Positions 1 to 8,743 of a DNA stretch of 42,857 bases are shown here, in pieces; the first letter of the stretch is position 1, and each line of letters starts with the position of its first letter. The notes beneath the pieces are model-generated. The model had not been told where the DNA came from and ran no database searches. It was given only the letters and a program-made list of their open reading frames with translations. This stretch comes from Leptofilum sp050292445 (GTDB lineage Bacteria; Chloroflexota; Anaerolineae; Promineifilales; Promineifilaceae): the NCBI GenBank assembly GCA_050292445.1, contig JBNKLQ010000010.1, forward strand, positions 1-42,857, in the 5' to 3' direction. A program made the position numbers and the translations under genes.

Positions 1-24
1 AGGCGCGGAAAGAATCCGCGGCTA
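1..24. repeat. CGCG hairpin repeat, copy 1
   Basis: Positions 4-9 (CGCGGA) and 15-20 (TCCGCG) form a 6-bp stem around loop AAGAA, lying just beyond the stop codon of the carboxypeptidase. A related hairpin occurs at 20628-20644 with the same loop (TTCTT on the other strand) and a changed but still complementary stem. It may act as a terminator-like element; the window edge cuts off its context. Confidence 0.5.
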
Positions 25-1698
25 CTACAGAGTAACTGTCTGGCGGATGGTGCCAGCACGGGGGTGAACGGCCGTAATTGCCACTTCTGTTCCCGGTTCA
101 GCTTCAATGACCCACTCCACTTTGGCTCGATCATCGGTGGGATCGCCGCCCCAAACAGGGGCAGTGGCTTTGTGGTCGCGCCCGACAAGCTGGCCCAGCA
201 TGGTTTTGAGCTTGCCGGTGAGCAGCTTGGCACCGTCGGGCAGGGCAATGTCGACTTCCAATTCGCGTACAACCTTCATTTTAACGGCCTGTTTGGTGAC
301 GTTGGTGGGTAGCCAGCCGGTGTTGTGGACAACGGCCGTTACATGATGCACATTCCCCTTTGATGATTTTTCCACGCTGTGCCACTCTAACCGGGGCGAA
401 ACCAGGCAGGAGTACAGAGCAAAATCGGCCAACGGCGCAACCTCTTTTTCCAGCAGCTTATAGGGTGGATTGCGCCAGGTGACAAAGAAATCCCAGCCGC
501 CTAGCTCCACTTTGCCCAGCTGCGGGTGGTCAAACTCATACCAATCCACCATGCCTTTGCCGTCCAGCATCTCATCGTTCCACTTCATGATGGCGATATC
601 ATCTTCCACGGGATGCTCGCGGAACCAGTCCATATATTTGTAATCTTTAATGCCCGCTTGCTGCTGCACGCTCCAAATTTCACAGGTCCAGCCGTACACG
701 CCCAAATATTCGTACATCCAGTCGTCGAATGTGCCTTTGATGTACTCTTTGGGATCGTATTTAAAGTCATGAAAAACGGAGACGGCTTTGTAGCCGGTGA
801 GTTCTTCCGCTTTGTTGCCCAGCCTTTTGTAAGTGTACAAATCTTGGGTGGGCAGGGTATCGTCGGCCCCTTTTGTGGGCGGGCGCAGGTAAACGCCGCT
901 AAAGGTGTGGAAGCTGACGGTGCCGGTGATATTGGGATGGTCAGTGATGAAGCGCATGGGTGCGGCCGTTTCTGGTTCGCTGCCGGGGTAATGGCCCGCG
1001 CCGCGCTGGTTGGGTTCCCAAAAGACAGGGAACTGCCGGTTCAGGTCCAATCCTTCCAGCGGTGGAGCAAAATTAATGGTGACGCCATCGTAATTTTGGA
1101 GGCTGCCTTCAGGGATGAGCCGGTAGAAATCGCCGCCAGGGGCTTCGTCTGGCTCGCGGGGAATCATGAGNCGCGGGTCGTCGGGATGGACTTTCCAACT
1201 GCCGTTGGGGTCTTTGAGGCGCATTTGCAGGATACGGCCGTCGCCATCCACATCTTCCTGGTGCAGCCCGTCCAATTTATCCATGCGCGGGTAGGGGCGG
1301 GTGCTGCTGCGAATATATTTGGGCACATCGGCCAGCGCTAACTCGGCTCCGTCTGGATTCAGGCGAGGCACAATGTAAAAAGCGCGACTGTCCAGCGCGT
1401 AGGTTACTTTGTCATCCTGACCGTACTGGGTAAGCAGCTTATTGAGCAAATAAAGTGAGGCGGTTGAGGCGGAAACTTCGGTGGCATGAATATTGCCATC
1501 AGCCCAATAAGCCGGTTTTTCGTTATCCGGCCCTGTTTCAAAGTTGGTGACAATCATCAACCAGATGTCGCGTCCTTCATAACTCTGGCCTATACTTTTT
1601 AATTGGCACAGTTTAGGGTATGCTTCGGCCCATTGTTTAAGGAAGCTGGTTAGCTGATCATAGCGGTAATAGGTATCAAAGCGAATTTTCTCGGTCAC
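25..1698 (-). CDS. M14-family zinc carboxypeptidase
   Basis: Predicted metallo-carboxypeptidase that removes C-terminal residues from peptides. The zinc ligands are visible as H71-x2-E74 (in GNIHATE) and H264 (in VSFHTFSG). LDLNRQF near residue 219 matches the substrate-binding Asn-Arg pair, and E340 (CEIW) fits the catalytic glutamate. At 557 aa it is longer than the classic 300-residue catalytic domain. The extra C-terminal 150 residues look like a beta-rich accessory domain. The start is GTG at 1696-1698, preceded by AAGGAG at 7-nt spacing. No signal peptide is obvious, so it may be cytoplasmic. One base (1171, n) is undetermined and makes residue 176 unknown. It is transcribed divergently from the kinase at 1962. 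The family call is firm; the substrate is unknown. Confidence 0.9.
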   Translation of the reverse strand: MTEKIRFDTYYRYDQLTSFLKQWAEAYPKLCQLKSIGQSYEGRDIWLMIVTNFETGPDNEKPAYWADGNIHATEVSASTASLYLLNKLLTQYGQDDKVTYALDSRAFYIVPRLNPDGAELALADVPKYIRSSTRPYPRMDKLDGLHQEDVDGDGRILQMRLKDPNGSWKVHPDDPXLMIPREPDEAPGGDFYRLIPEGSLQNYDGVTINFAPPLEGLDLNRQFPVFWEPNQRGAGHYPGSEPETAAPMRFITDHPNITGTVSFHTFSGVYLRPPTKGADDTLPTQDLYTYKRLGNKAEELTGYKAVSVFHDFKYDPKEYIKGTFDDWMYEYLGVYGWTCEIWSVQQQAGIKDYKYMDWFREHPVEDDIAIMKWNDEMLDGKGMVDWYEFDHPQLGKVELGGWDFFVTWRNPPYKLLEKEVAPLADFALYSCLVSPRLEWHSVEKSSKGNVHHVTAVVHNTGWLPTNVTKQAVKMKVVRELEVDIALPDGAKLLTGKLKTMLGQLVGRDHKATAPVWGGDPTDDRAKVEWVIEAEPGTEVAITAVHPRAGTIRQTVTL

Positions 1699-1961
1699 AG
1701 ATTGCTCCTTTTGCTGGACTTAATATTGTGGGAATTGGCTGGATTATAGCCTGAATTAGGTGATTGTCTAACGCCTGGTTTAGGACGGATATGCTATCGA
1801 CAAACGGCCGTTTCTTGCACAAAATGGCAAACGGCAGTTTTTAAAATTGTGAATTAGCCTCCCCTCTTGGCCAAAAATGAGATCAAAAGCTTCTGCGGCC
1901 CGACTGGTCATCGTGACCATAAATGGATCGGGCCGGTAAAAACTGAATAAAGGCGAGCGAG

Positions 1962-3545
1962 ATGAATTTTTCAAAGAATTCAGGATCAACCGAGCATCTA
2001 CATCAAGAGATTGATATTCTACGGCAGCGCGTTGCGGAACTGGAGGCAAATAAACAGCCAGCGTTACCTGCTGCTTATGGAGATTTTCTCTTTGAAAACT
2101 CCGGTGAAACCATTCTCCTTATTGATCCTTACACTCTGAAAATCCTGGATGCCAATCCCAACGCCGCGCGTCGTCTAGGCTACAATCGGGCTGAGCTGTG
2201 CCAGATGCAGCTGGAGGATATTGAAATGCCACGGCCGTTAGATGCTGACGATGCCGAAACCTCCTGGCAATCATCAACTTCTGGCACGTTTTTCTATGAG
2301 GGCCAATACCGGCACAAAACTGGCTTACTGATTGCCGTTGAGGTAAGCAGCCGGTTGGTCTTTTGGGAAGGTCGGGATGTATTGCTCAATTTTGTGCGGG
2401 ATATTCGCTGGCGTAAAGAAGCTGAAGTGGCTTTGCGCCAGGTGAACAGTTCGCTGGAGCAGCAGGTGCAGCAGCGCACGGCCGAATTGGCCGCCGAAAA
2501 GGAAAAGCTGGAAGCTGTTCTGGGTGCCATTGTGGAAGGTGTGGCCATGATGGATGCCGAGAAAAAGATTGTCTACGTGAACCCGGCTTTTGTCTTGCTG
2601 ACCAATTACACGTTAAATGAAGCACAGGCCGTTACGCTCGATATCCTTTTTGAATGTTCTGCCAGAGATGAAAAAGCCCAGGCGGCGGCTTTTGCCCGGG
2701 GCGATGTCTGGTCTGGTGAGGTCAAAGGTGTACGGCAGGACGGCTTTGTGTATCCCACGATTCTGACCATTGTGCCGATGCTGGATGGAGACGGCCGTTT
2801 AATCGGATACGTGAGCAGCCATCAAGATATTAGCCGTTTTAAAGCGTTGGATAAAGCGCAGGTTGGCTTTATCACCAACGTTTCCCACCAACTGCGTACG
2901 CCGCTGACCAATATCAAGTTGTACACCCAACTGCTGGAAGGCAACTTTAATAACGGCAAGGCGGTGCATTACCTGGAGGTGCTCATTGGAGAAGCCAGAC
3001 GGCTGGAGCATTTGGTGCAGGATATTTTAGAGCTGGCCAGTTTGGATAGTTCCGAAACTGTGCTCGATTTGCGGCCCATTCAAATGGGCCAACTGATTCT
3101 GCAACTATCGGATGCTTACCAGGCACAGGCCGCTCAGAACCAACAAAAATTATGTTGTACCGTTCACAATACCATCCCTACCTTTATGGGCGATGTCCTG
3201 CGCCTGCGTCAGGCTCTTGTTGAACTGTTGGACAACGCCCTGGCTTACACGCCTGCTGGAGGCACTATTTCCTTGGAAATTGCAGCGCCTATCGAAAAAA
3301 ATCGCCAGTGGATAACCATCATGGTGCAAGATGACGGCCCTGGCATCCCACCCGAAGAGCAATCCCGAGTATTTGAACGGTTTTTCCGGGGCAGCTTGGT
3401 TGAACAGGGCGACATTGCGGGCACGGGTTTGGGACTTTGCATTGCCCAGCAAATTGTTCAAGCGCATCACGGCTATGTGACCTTGCAAACGGAATCAGGT
3501 GTTGGAACCAGCTTCACGGTATGTTTGCCCGTGGACATCCCTTGA
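1962..3545 (+). CDS. PAS-PAS sensor histidine kinase
   Basis: Soluble two-component sensor kinase of 527 aa. A short N-terminal coiled coil (about 10-30) is followed by PAS domain 1 (about 40-150), a Gln/Glu-rich coiled-coil linker (about 160-185) and PAS domain 2 (about 187-295). A HisKA domain follows with the phospho-acceptor H309 in VSHQLRTPLTN. The HATPase domain has an N box (ELLDNALAYTP), G1 (DDGPGIP), F box (FERFFRG) and G2 (GTGLGL). There are no membrane segments, so the signal is intracellular. No response regulator is adjacent, so it is an orphan kinase. Its last 51 bp overlap the convergent transporter gene at 3495. The start follows AAAGGCGAG. The signal sensed cannot be read from the sequence. 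Confidence 0.93.
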   Translation: MNFSKNSGSTEHLHQEIDILRQRVAELEANKQPALPAAYGDFLFENSGETILLIDPYTLKILDANPNAARRLGYNRAELCQMQLEDIEMPRPLDADDAETSWQSSTSGTFFYEGQYRHKTGLLIAVEVSSRLVFWEGRDVLLNFVRDIRWRKEAEVALRQVNSSLEQQVQQRTAELAAEKEKLEAVLGAIVEGVAMMDAEKKIVYVNPAFVLLTNYTLNEAQAVTLDILFECSARDEKAQAAAFARGDVWSGEVKGVRQDGFVYPTILTIVPMLDGDGRLIGYVSSHQDISRFKALDKAQVGFITNVSHQLRTPLTNIKLYTQLLEGNFNNGKAVHYLEVLIGEARRLEHLVQDILELASLDSSETVLDLRPIQMGQLILQLSDAYQAQAAQNQQKLCCTVHNTIPTFMGDVLRLRQALVELLDNALAYTPAGGTISLEIAAPIEKNRQWITIMVQDDGPGIPPEEQSRVFERFFRGSLVEQGDIAGTGLGLCIAQQIVQAHHGYVTLQTESGVGTSFTVCLPVDIP

Positions 3546-4487
3546 CGCTGTTTCGCGCTGCCGCAAATACCAGGTGAGGGTGATAAAAACGACCCCAGCG
3601 CCAAGCAGCTGCCAGACTGAGGAAATCCGTTCGTTTAACAAAAATCCGGCAAACAGCAGGGCGCTAATGAGTCGTGTGGCCATCATGCTGCTAACCAAAG
3701 GCGCGCCCAACTCTTGAATAGATCGCACTTGTAATAAATTGGCCCCAAGCAACACCCCCAGAGCAAACAAGCTAAAAACAAGCCAATCCTCGCTTTGCAG
3801 CAGGGTCCATTGCTGCCAATCTTCACCAATGACCAGGCTGGTGATACCTGAGAAAAGAAAGAGAGAAGTAAGGTGGACAATCAGCAGCGAATCACCACGA
3901 GCATTGTGCTGCGCGGTGCGCCGGGTGACGAGCATGTAGAGGGCCAAGAAGAGGCTGCTGGCCAGGACAAGACTCATGCCTAACCAATCACTGCGGAAAA
4001 CGGCCGTTTCCCCCACCGCCTTCCCCAAATCATTTCCCATTAATAAAACCGCCCCCAGCAGACAGAGCGAGAGCGCCTTGAAGGTGTGGCGCGGCAACTG
4101 CTCACGCAAGACCAGGCGGCTGAGCAGGGCTACAATAAATGGCGTCATCAGGTAGATAAGCTGGGCGTAGATGGCCAGGGTAAAGCGGGTCGCTAGCAAA
4201 TTGCTTACGCCGCGCAAAATGACTAATCCACCAAACAGCCACAGCAGGGGTAGCCGGAAAATGCGCCACTCAATGTGCTGCCAGCGCACGGCTAATACCA
4301 AGATGAGTACTAGTAAATTACCCACAGCCAGCAATGACAGGCTGGGAATCTGGCTAACGGTTTGTAGATAGCGAAGGAGAACAGGATAGGCACCCCAGCC
4401 CATTTGGGAAAGCAGGGCTAGGGTGAGCCAATGCCAGGGGGAGGATACGGCCGTTTCTGTTGAATGTCTTGTTTGCTGCGTTGCCAT
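3495..4487 (-). CDS. EamA/DMT-family transporter
   Basis: Inner-membrane protein of 330 aa with about ten hydrophobic helices in two halves, the layout of the drug/metabolite transporter (EamA) superfamily. These proteins export or import small metabolites. The substrate cannot be inferred here. The gene converges on the upstream kinase and the two reading frames overlap by 51 bp at their 3' ends. No Shine-Dalgarno sequence is visible. The start codon lies in one arm of a small inverted repeat (GCCATAA at 4483-4489, TTATGGC at 4498-4504), which could hide it in the mRNA. An ACGGCCGT palindrome lies in the N-terminal codons, giving Thr-Ala-Val. Confidence 0.85.
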   Translation of the reverse strand: MATQQTRHSTETAVSSPWHWLTLALLSQMGWGAYPVLLRYLQTVSQIPSLSLLAVGNLLVLILVLAVRWQHIEWRIFRLPLLWLFGGLVILRGVSNLLATRFTLAIYAQLIYLMTPFIVALLSRLVLREQLPRHTFKALSLCLLGAVLLMGNDLGKAVGETAVFRSDWLGMSLVLASSLFLALYMLVTRRTAQHNARGDSLLIVHLTSLFLFSGITSLVIGEDWQQWTLLQSEDWLVFSLFALGVLLGANLLQVRSIQELGAPLVSSMMATRLISALLFAGFLLNERISSVWQLLGAGVVFITLTWYLRQRETASRDVHGQTYREAGSNT

Positions 4488-4576
4488 AAGCGGCGCATTA
4501 TGGCATGTGCCGGAACGAACCGCAACTAAAATTCATTAACTTTGTCAGAGTGAGCGTGACACGGTTGTTTGTGGCC

Positions 4577-5917
4577 TTATACAGGCGTAGCCAACTGCTC
4601 AAGCTCGGCCAGCAGCGCTTCTGCCTTGGCCAATTGGTCACCATCCTCGGTTTTTTGGAAGGTGGCGATGGCTTGCTGGCAATAATGGATGGCTTGCTTG
4701 ACGTCGCCTTGTTCCACGTGGGCAAAGGCCAACAAAACCTGCTGTTCGCCTACCAATGCCCAATTTTCTTGCTCTTGCCCCAGCTTCAGGGCCTGCATGG
4801 CCGCTTTGGTAGCATCTGCCATTTGGTCTCGTTCAGCGAGGACGGCCCCAAGACGGCCGTACAGTTGAGCCGCTGCTGCCGGGTCTTGCAATTGGAGTAC
4901 CGTTTCCAGGGCTGCTTCGTAGGCTGCCTGGGCTTCGGCCAATTGTCCCAGTTGATAATGGGTAAACCCTAATCGTTCTTGCATGGTGAGCTGCCACTCC
5001 CAATCTTCATTTGCTGTGGCAATAGCCAGCCCACGCTGCAAATAAGGAGGCAGCTTTTTGAATTGACCTTGCTTGATCAGGTAGGCAGTGAGCAGATTGA
5101 GATTGGCGATTTCGGCGGTTTCATCCTCCAGGTTGCGGGCCATCCGCAGCGCACTGTCCCCATACAAGATTACCATGCTGTGGTTGCCAGTCCCGATATG
5201 GGTGCGCATCAGGCTGCTGAGGGCGCTCATTTCGGCTGGAGGGCTTTCTAGCTCGCTGGCCAGGGCCAGCGCCTCTTCAAACAGGTCACGTGCGGTGTCG
5301 TACTGCTCATTGGCCAGATACGCATGGCCGATGCTGAGCTTAAACGAGCAAGCGGCATACTGTTGGTCCAGCGTTTTGGCTGACTGCAAAGCCAGCGAAA
5401 AATACTCTACTGCTTTTTCCAATGAACCTAGCCCCAGGAATAAATTCCCCAGCTTGCCCGCCAGGTGCATGGTGCGCGGCTGGTCGTTGCTGGCCAAGGC
5501 CAACCCCATCGCCTGCTCCAGTTTGGAGATTGCTTTGGTAGATTGGCCTGCTTCCGTTTGCAACATGCCTAATTGGGTGAGTGCGTCGATGAGCAGTGAT
5601 TTGTTGTCCAGCTCTTTGGCCAGATTGTGGGATTTGTAGAGGGCAATTTGGGCAAAATGGGAGTTGCCCAGCTTCATCAGGCAGATGCCACGATAGCCCC
5701 ACAGGCGTGCTTCTTGCAGCTTATCGCCAGCTTTTTGGGCCAGCTCTAACCCTTCTTCAAATTGGGTAAGCGCTTTGGGGACGTTGCCCGCAGCTAACTG
5801 CGCTTGGCCTAATTGGGTGAGCGCGTCGATAAGTTCGGCGACGTTTTCTTTTTCACGAGCGGCAGTTACGGCCGTTTCCAATTGTTCTAGCTGTTTCTCA
5901 TCAAAATTATTTGACAT
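4577..5917 (-). CDS. TPR-repeat protein
   Basis: A 446-aa protein built almost entirely from about ten tetratricopeptide repeats of roughly 40 residues, with the usual spaced Leu/Gly/Tyr/Ala/Pro pattern (for example QLGQAQLAAGNVPKAL near residue 50). There is no signal peptide, membrane segment or catalytic motif. TPR proteins are scaffolds for protein-protein contacts. It starts 15 nt after the apbE stop codon on the same strand, so it may be the last gene of the reductive-dehalogenase operon and might assist assembly. That role is inference from position only. The Shine-Dalgarno sequence is weak. Confidence 0.88.
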   Translation of the reverse strand: MSNNFDEKQLEQLETAVTAAREKENVAELIDALTQLGQAQLAAGNVPKALTQFEEGLELAQKAGDKLQEARLWGYRGICLMKLGNSHFAQIALYKSHNLAKELDNKSLLIDALTQLGMLQTEAGQSTKAISKLEQAMGLALASNDQPRTMHLAGKLGNLFLGLGSLEKAVEYFSLALQSAKTLDQQYAACSFKLSIGHAYLANEQYDTARDLFEEALALASELESPPAEMSALSSLMRTHIGTGNHSMVILYGDSALRMARNLEDETAEIANLNLLTAYLIKQGQFKKLPPYLQRGLAIATANEDWEWQLTMQERLGFTHYQLGQLAEAQAAYEAALETVLQLQDPAAAAQLYGRLGAVLAERDQMADATKAAMQALKLGQEQENWALVGEQQVLLAFAHVEQGDVKQAIHYCQQAIATFQKTEDGDQLAKAEALLAELEQLATPV

Positions 5918-5932
5918 AATATTCTCACAATC

Positions 5933-6922
5933 TTAAACCGCCGGGAAGTTGGCGGAGTAAATTAGTTCCATCTCTTTGTTGACGAGGAACGCAGCCACAC
6001 CGGGCAGCTGATCGATTAAATCCAGGCCAGCTTTGGAACCCAAGACCATAACGGCCGTACTTAACGCGTCGGCCGCAGCAACCGTAGGTGCCAATACGGT
6101 CACGCTGGCCAACTCGCCGGGTGAAGCCCCTGTGCGCGGGTCGATGATATGGTGGCTGGAAAAATCCTGGCTGAAGCTGTGCTGATAATCGCCCGAGGTG
6201 GCAGCGGCCTGGCCCGTTAGCTGCAAAATGTTTAGCGGACTGTCTGTTTGGCGGGGGTGGGTGATGCCCAAACGCCACGGCTGGCCGTCGGCGCGTGTTC
6301 CTTGTGCCAGAAGATCGCCGCCTGCCTCAACTAAAACATTGTGGTAACCGTGAGCTTGCAAAACGGCCGTTGCCCCATCCACTACACGCCCTTTAGCAAT
6401 ACTGTCCAATGTTATCTGCATTCCAGGTGCCAGCCGAATTTCATCTGCTGCAATATGCAGGCGACGATAATTGACCAGTTGACGCGGCTGTGCGCTGTCT
6501 GCCCCGGCTTGCACCGCCGTCAACAGCGGCAAAATCGTCACGTCAAATGCGCCATTGCTGAGGGCACTGTATCGATTGGCTTCCTGCAACAGGTCAACCA
6601 ACTCTGCTGGCGACTGTGCCAGCATGCCGGTTCGGTTCAAAATGGCCAGCGGGCTGTCTGGCACGCGCCAATTGAAGAGGGCAATCAGGCGGTCCATCTC
6701 GGCAAACGTAGCTTCGATGGCTTGCTCGCCCTGTTGGGCATCATCCGTCACCAACGTGAGGTTGATGAGGGTGCCCATCAGCAGGCGGGTTTGCCGCAGC
6801 GTTGTGGTTTTTTGCGCCAATCGCTGTGCCCAGCGCCCACCCAAAAAGACAGTGCCAGCAACGGCCGTAATTTGCATAAAGTGACGACGAGAAATCTTTG
6901 CAGAGGCATTTCTGAGCGGCAT
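5933..6922 (-). CDS. apbE: FAD:protein FMN transferase (ApbE/Ftp)
   Basis: ApbE-family enzyme that moves FMN from FAD onto a threonine of target proteins, outside the cytoplasmic membrane. The N-terminus has a twin-arginine-like signal (SRRHFM, then a hydrophobic stretch). Family motifs follow in order: LLMGTL near residue 47, SIAKGRVVDGA and EAGGDLLAQG in the middle, TSGDYQHSF, and IIDPRTG. At 329 aa the length is typical. The start follows GAGGAGAACC and is directly adjacent to the stop of the preceding 114-aa gene. Its likely client is RdhC, two genes upstream, which has an FMN-binding domain with a flavinylation motif. This mirrors the known pairing of PceC-type proteins with ApbE-type transferases. 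Confidence 0.93.
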   Translation of the reverse strand: MPLRNASAKISRRHFMQITAVAGTVFLGGRWAQRLAQKTTTLRQTRLLMGTLINLTLVTDDAQQGEQAIEATFAEMDRLIALFNWRVPDSPLAILNRTGMLAQSPAELVDLLQEANRYSALSNGAFDVTILPLLTAVQAGADSAQPRQLVNYRRLHIAADEIRLAPGMQITLDSIAKGRVVDGATAVLQAHGYHNVLVEAGGDLLAQGTRADGQPWRLGITHPRQTDSPLNILQLTGQAAATSGDYQHSFSQDFSSHHIIDPRTGASPGELASVTVLAPTVAAADALSTAVMVLGSKAGLDLIDQLPGVAAFLVNKEMELIYSANFPAV

Positions 6923-7267
6923 CTAAGGTTCTCCTCGCCGGGGTGTTTTTGTAGCCCCTGGTGCATCATGCTCGTCGTCCTGATTGTGGCCATGACCCTG
7001 GCCGGTGCTGGAATCATGATGTTGGGGCGGGTCTGGCGTGGCGGGCGGGGTACCGCTTTCCAGGCTGCGCTGGTATTCAATCGCCTCGGCGGTGACTGTG
7101 AGATAAACGCTGTCATCCATGCGGAAGGTGTCGCGATAATAGCTGGGCGTGGCTGGCTCGTCGGCCGTCAGGCCATCGGCCCAAATGAGGCCAATCAGGC
7201 CGATGCATACAGCCACAAAGCCCAGCAGCGCTGTTCGCTTTAGACGTTCGCGGTTTTCTTGCGCCAT
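6923..7267 (-). CDS. Small His-rich membrane protein in rdh operon
   Basis: A 114-aa protein I do not recognise. It has one N-terminal hydrophobic segment (about 12-30), a central YYRDTFRMDDSVYLTVTAE stretch and a C-terminal tail rich in His, Asp and Gly (HHDSSTGQGHGH, about residues 82-100) that could bind metal. The start is supported by AAGGAGT at good spacing. The first 28 bp overlap the end of rdhC, and its stop abuts the apbE start, so it is translated as part of the rdhC-apbE unit. The tail should be extracytoplasmic if the N-terminus is a signal anchor. A role as a small accessory subunit is a guess. Confidence 0.7.
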   Translation of the reverse strand: MAQENRERLKRTALLGFVAVCIGLIGLIWADGLTADEPATPSYYRDTFRMDDSVYLTVTAEAIEYQRSLESGTPPATPDPPQHHDSSTGQGHGHNQDDEHDAPGATKTPRRGEP

Positions 7268-8469
7268 TGGGCAACTCCTTCTTTCAGCCAGCGCCGGGTG
7301 GCAGCAATCAAATCAATTACCGGGTCCAGCGGGCAGAGAAAATTACAAAACGGCCGATAGGTCAGCAGACTGGCTAACACAATCAGCGCCAGGAAAATCC
7401 ATTGAACGGCCGTTCCCCGCAAATCAAACAGGGTCGCAAATGGTTCATAGCTGGCCACACCGGGACGGCGCAGGGCCAAGCCCAACACAATCGCCGCCAG
7501 GGCCAGACCGCGCTGCACCCACTTTAAGCCTTCATTTAAATCGCGTGGGCGGTACAACTTGGCTTTGCTGACAGCCGCCACACATTCCTGAAAGGCGCCA
7601 AAGGGGCAAAACCAGCTGCAATATGGGTTTTTGGCATCGACCGTGGTGACAAACAAAATGCCGCCGATGAGCAGATACCAGTACAAATTGTTGTGCCAGT
7701 CGGGCCAGTAGCCGCTGAGGAGCGAAATAATCATGGTGATGGTGAGCGGCACGGTGTAGACGAAGCCCAGAAAAACCATCCCGGCAATGAGTGTGCCCCA
7801 GCGCGCTCGCTTTTTCCAGACGCGATTGCGCCATTTGTGGGTGAGGTAGCCAGAGGCAAACAGCAGCAGCAAAATCGCTTCTGGCCAGCCAAATTGAATC
7901 GGTTTTTCTTCGGGGGGAATGGTGATGTTGAGGGCATTATCAGCAATTTGGCGCGTGGCGGCACGCACGGCGGCGGCCACACCCTCGGCACTGACGGTGG
8001 CCCCGGTGACGGCGTCTAAATCCTGCCCCAGTTGCAGCGCGTCGGTGACAAGACGGCCGTTATACCCCTCAATTAAATTGCTGGACTTCACTAACCGAAA
8101 AAAGCCAGGCGATTCTCGCTCGGTGACAACCTGCGTGTTGAGAATATTGCCCTCAGGGTCAACGGCTACCAGCATATCGATGGGGCCACCATAGCCAGGA
8201 GCGCTGCCCAGCGCTGCATAACCAATCAGTTCGCCATTGGCATCCAGGGCAATAAACAGCTGCCCCTCGGTGCGGACCTGGGCCGTGCCTGGCAGCAGTT
8301 CGGGCACCAGTGGGGCCACCTCGGTGCCGTTGGTAAAGTAGCCAAAAATCCAGGCGGCAACGATCAACGCCACTGTCAGGATGATCAGGAGCCGTTCGCG
8401 CCGAGTTTTTTGCTGCCGGGGGGATTGGGTTGTGATTGGCTCAAGGGGAATGGTACGGCCGTTGCTCAT
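7240..8469 (-). CDS. rdhC: RdhC-like FMN-binding membrane protein (NosR/RdhC family)
   Basis: Membrane flavoprotein of 409 aa with the PceC/NosR layout. It has one N-terminal membrane helix (about 27-45), a periplasmic FMN-binding domain (about 60-165), then five further helices. The motif D152-x2-TGAT-x-S contains T158, the expected site of covalent FMN attachment. Two C-x3-C-P motifs (C284/C288 and C375/C379) lie at membrane edges, as in RdhC proteins. The proposed role is passing electrons from the quinone pool toward the exported dehalogenase, or assisting its maturation; both have been suggested for this family. The gene follows rdhB after 58 bp that hold a strong hairpin. The ACGGCCGT palindrome falls within the fourth to seventh codons. 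Confidence 0.88.
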   Translation of the reverse strand: MSNGRTIPLEPITTQSPRQQKTRRERLLIILTVALIVAAWIFGYFTNGTEVAPLVPELLPGTAQVRTEGQLFIALDANGELIGYAALGSAPGYGGPIDMLVAVDPEGNILNTQVVTERESPGFFRLVKSSNLIEGYNGRLVTDALQLGQDLDAVTGATVSAEGVAAAVRAATRQIADNALNITIPPEEKPIQFGWPEAILLLLFASGYLTHKWRNRVWKKRARWGTLIAGMVFLGFVYTVPLTITMIISLLSGYWPDWHNNLYWYLLIGGILFVTTVDAKNPYCSWFCPFGAFQECVAAVSKAKLYRPRDLNEGLKWVQRGLALAAIVLGLALRRPGVASYEPFATLFDLRGTAVQWIFLALIVLASLLTYRPFCNFLCPLDPVIDLIAATRRWLKEGVAQWRKKTANV

Positions 8470-8483
8470 TTCTGGTCCAAAAC

Positions 8484-8515
8484 ACCTCCCGCAGACATGT
8501 CCGTCTGCGGGAGGT
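8484..8515 (-). promoter_or_regulatory. 13-bp hairpin holding the rdhC ribosome-binding site
   Basis: Arms 8484-8496 and 8503-8515 are perfectly complementary (ACCTCCCGCAGAC on the plus strand) around a 6-nt loop. On the mRNA strand the 3' arm ends in GGGAGGT, the only Shine-Dalgarno-like sequence before the rdhC start, about 15 nt away. The structure could therefore mask rdhC translation or stabilise the upstream rdhAB message. It lacks a T tract long enough to be a convincing terminator. Confidence 0.65.
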
Positions 8516-8527
8516 TAAAATCATAAA

Positions 8528-8740
8528 CTAATTGCTGCGCCGAGTAAACCAAACTACGCCACCCGCCAACAGCCAGACAACAAAGCTAACCCAGAGTATC
8601 GTTGCGGCACGGGGTTCTAATTCCGCCCCGCTGGCCCGGGCACTCTGGAAAATGAACACAAGGATGAAGGCCCAAACGAGCCAGAGCAGCCATTCGAGTA
8701 ACGGCCGTTTCTTGATCTTAATCGAAATATTGTCAGACAT
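8528..8740 (-). CDS. rdhB: RdhB-like membrane anchor of reductive dehalogenase
   Basis: A 70-aa hydrophobic protein with two membrane helices (about 15-33 and 47-66). Between them lies AELEPRAA, with E40-L41-E42 matching the EXE motif known from RdhB anchors between their last two helices. RdhB proteins usually have three helices and about 90 residues, so this one lacks the first helix. It starts 3 nt after the rdhA stop, with GGAGAG upstream. Its role would be to hold the exported RdhA on the outer face of the cytoplasmic membrane. The call rests on position, topology and the EXE motif. Confidence 0.82.
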   Translation of the reverse strand: MSDNISIKIKKRPLLEWLLWLVWAFILVFIFQSARASGAELEPRAATILWVSFVVWLLAGGVVWFTRRSN

Positions 8741-8743
8741 TGT

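Noticed and set aside
526..1341. 271-codon open frame on the plus strand
   Set aside because: It is antisense to the zinc carboxypeptidase, which has intact motifs; the antisense peptide has no recognisable domain.
1780..2049. 89-codon open frame on the minus strand before the PAS kinase
   Set aside because: It overlaps the kinase start, has no ribosome-binding site and no similarity I can recognise.
6341..7243. 300-codon open frame on the plus strand
   Set aside because: It lies opposite apbE and the small operon gene and shows no family motif.
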